Source: Pseudomonadota bacterium (GTDB lineage Bacteria > Pseudomonadota > Gammaproteobacteria > Burkholderiales > Burkholderiaceae_C). From it: 13,716 nucleotides of DNA. The DNA lies in NCBI GenBank assembly GCA_023418355.1, contig JAEZZU010000129.1, positions 1 through 13,716 on the forward strand, read 5' to 3'. This document shows positions 12,733 through 13,716 of this stretch, piece by piece (position 1 is the first letter of the stretch; every line of letters begins with the position of its first letter). The position numbers were made by a program, and so were the translations under genes. The notes beneath the pieces are model-generated. The model worked only from the letters and a program-made list of their open reading frames with translations, did no database searches and was not told the DNA's origin.

Positions 12733-13511
12733 GCCAGATCAAGACCTATGCACTGGAGCTGCGCGATGTGCGCAAGAGCTTTGGCCGCACGGAAATCATT
12801 CGTGGTGCCAACCTGGCCGTGCAGGCGGGGGAGCGCGTGGCCATCATCGGCCCGAACGGTGCAGGCAAGAGCACGTTGTTCAACCTTATCAGCGGGCGCT
12901 TTGCGCCCACGAGTGGCGAAATCCTGCTGCACGGCCAGCGCATCGATGGCAAACAGCCTTATGAGATCAACCGTGCAGGCCTGTCGCGCAGCTTTCAGAT
13001 CACCAACATCTTTCCCAAGCTCAGCGTGTTTGAGAACCTGCGCTGCGGGGTGCTGTGGAGCATGGGCTATCGCTACACCTTCTTGCGCTTTCTCTCGCGC
13101 ATGACGGAAGTGAACGAGCGCGCCCGCCAGCTGATGCAGCAGATTGGCCTGCACAAAAAGGCCGATGAGCTGGCAGGCAACCTGACCTATGCCGAGCAGC
13201 GTGCGCTGGAGATTGGCGTGACGATTGCCGGTGGGGCGAATGTGATCCTGCTGGACGAGCCCACGGCCGGCATGAGCAACAGCGAGACGGGGCACTTCAT
13301 CAACCTCATCCGTGAAGTGACCGAAGGCAAGACACTGCTGACCGTGGAGCACGACATGGGTGTGGTGTTTGGCCTGGCCGACAAGATTGCCGTCGTTGTC
13401 TATGGCGAGGTGATCGCCTTTGATACACCCGAGAACGTACGCGCCAACCAGCGCGTGCAGGAGGCGTATCTGGGCTCGGTCATCGCAGAAGAGCAGGCCG
13501 TACTGCATTGA
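12729..13511 (+). CDS. livG: LIV-type ABC transporter ATP-binding protein LivG
   Basis: A 260-residue cytoplasmic ATPase subunit. Walker A GPNGAGKST (41-49) is intact. The Q-loop glutamine is Gln90 in RSFQITNIFP. Walker B is VILLDEPTAG (172-181) with catalytic Glu177, and the switch histidine is His208 in TVEHDMGVVF. The C-terminal NQRVQEAYLG is the LivG hallmark. The ABC signature is unusual: LTYAEQRALEI (152-162) replaces LSGGQ or the LSYGQQ common in LivG, losing the glycine at the fourth position. ATG 12729 overlaps the livM stop (ATGA) and has GGGGAGG (12715-12721) at 7-nt spacing; an in-frame ATG at 12672 lies inside livM and is rejected. livF starts 12 nt after the stop. Confidence 0.94.
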   Translation: MSQIKTYALELRDVRKSFGRTEIIRGANLAVQAGERVAIIGPNGAGKSTLFNLISGRFAPTSGEILLHGQRIDGKQPYEINRAGLSRSFQITNIFPKLSVFENLRCGVLWSMGYRYTFLRFLSRMTEVNERARQLMQQIGLHKKADELAGNLTYAEQRALEIGVTIAGGANVILLDEPTAGMSNSETGHFINLIREVTEGKTLLTVEHDMGVVFGLADKIAVVVYGEVIAFDTPENVRANQRVQEAYLGSVIAEEQAVLH

Positions 13512-13523
13512 GGGAGGAACAGC

Positions 13524-13716
13524 ATGCTCAGCATTCATAACCTGCATGCCTTTTACGGCAAAAGCCATGTGCTGCATGGCGTGGACTTTGAGGTGCAGCC
13601 CGGCGAAATCGTGGCGCTGCTGGGGCGCAATGGCTCCGGGCGCTCCACGACCGCCAAGGCCATCATGGGGCTGGTGAACTGGGAGGGCGAGCTGCGCTGG
13701 AAAGGCCAGGCCCTGC
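13524..13716 (+). CDS. livF: LIV-type ABC transporter ATP-binding protein LivF, 3' end outside the window
   Basis: Only the first 64 codons are present; the frame is open to the right edge. MLSIHNLHAFYGKSHVLHGV is the typical LivF opening, with the aromatic A-loop residue Tyr11. The Walker A motif reads GRNGSGRST (34-42): codon CGC at 13641-13643 puts Arg40 where the invariant ATP-binding lysine should be. LivF proteins normally read GRNGxGKTT. The change is in frame and nothing around it suggests a frameshift, and the rest (TTAKAIMGL) is family-like, so it looks like a genuine variant rather than decay. The AGGGAGGA at 13511-13518 overlaps the livG stop and gives close coupling. Walker B, signature and switch residues cannot be judged here. 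Confidence 0.9.
   Translation, partial: MLSIHNLHAFYGKSHVLHGVDFEVQPGEIVALLGRNGSGRSTTAKAIMGLVNWEGELRWKGQAL

Noticed and set aside
13420..13677. Plus-strand open frame spanning the livG-livF junction
   Set aside because: It is a shadow frame across two overlapping operon genes and shows no domain; the true livF frame starts at 13524.

Overview
The window is high-GC bacterial chromosome with tightly packed genes. Protein content and gene order suggest a betaproteobacterium of the Comamonadaceae (Comamonas-like). This placement is inferred from protein style and gene neighbourhoods; there is no rRNA or other phylogenetic marker. I see no tRNA, rRNA, CRISPR array, insertion sequence or phage gene, and no gene-free stretch longer than about 250 bases.

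Region A (1-3156, + strand) is a lipid or hydroxy-acid catabolic unit. It holds a Crp/Fnr-type regulator cut by the left edge, an aminoglycoside-phosphotransferase-fold kinase, and an acyl-CoA dehydrogenase. Kinase followed by dehydrogenase is the two-gene version of the fused ACAD10/ACAD11 proteins and resembles LvaA/LvaC of Pseudomonas levulinate catabolism. The likely job is phosphorylation and rearrangement of 4-hydroxyacyl-CoAs so that they can enter beta-oxidation. A strong bidirectional terminator (3176-3203) separates it from the next unit.

Region B (3226-6958, - strand) is a housekeeping, redox and envelope operon. In transcription order it reads selO (protein AMPylase), msrB (methionine sulfoxide reductase), yciB/ispZ (inner-membrane septation protein A), bolA, and a periplasmic parvulin isomerase resembling Par27. 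selO/msrB share an ATGA overlap and yciB/bolA overlap by 8 nt. Small hairpins sit in the two larger gaps.

Region C (7151-13716, + strand) is an uptake-and-activation unit. A medium/short-chain acyl-CoA ligase is followed by a very long composite hairpin terminator, then a complete LIV-type ABC importer: livK, livH, livM, livG, and livF cut by the right edge. The importer is unusual. LivF has Arg in place of the Walker A lysine, LivG has a non-canonical signature motif, and LivM carries an extra two-helix C-terminal domain. In a head-to-tail dimer the first two changes would fall in the same composite ATP site, suggesting one degenerate and one catalytic site. A ligase beside the importer suggests that the imported compound is a carboxylic acid rather than, or besides, branched-chain amino acids.

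The divergent region between selO and the ligase (6959-7150) and the leader before livK (8914-9043) are the main regulatory regions.
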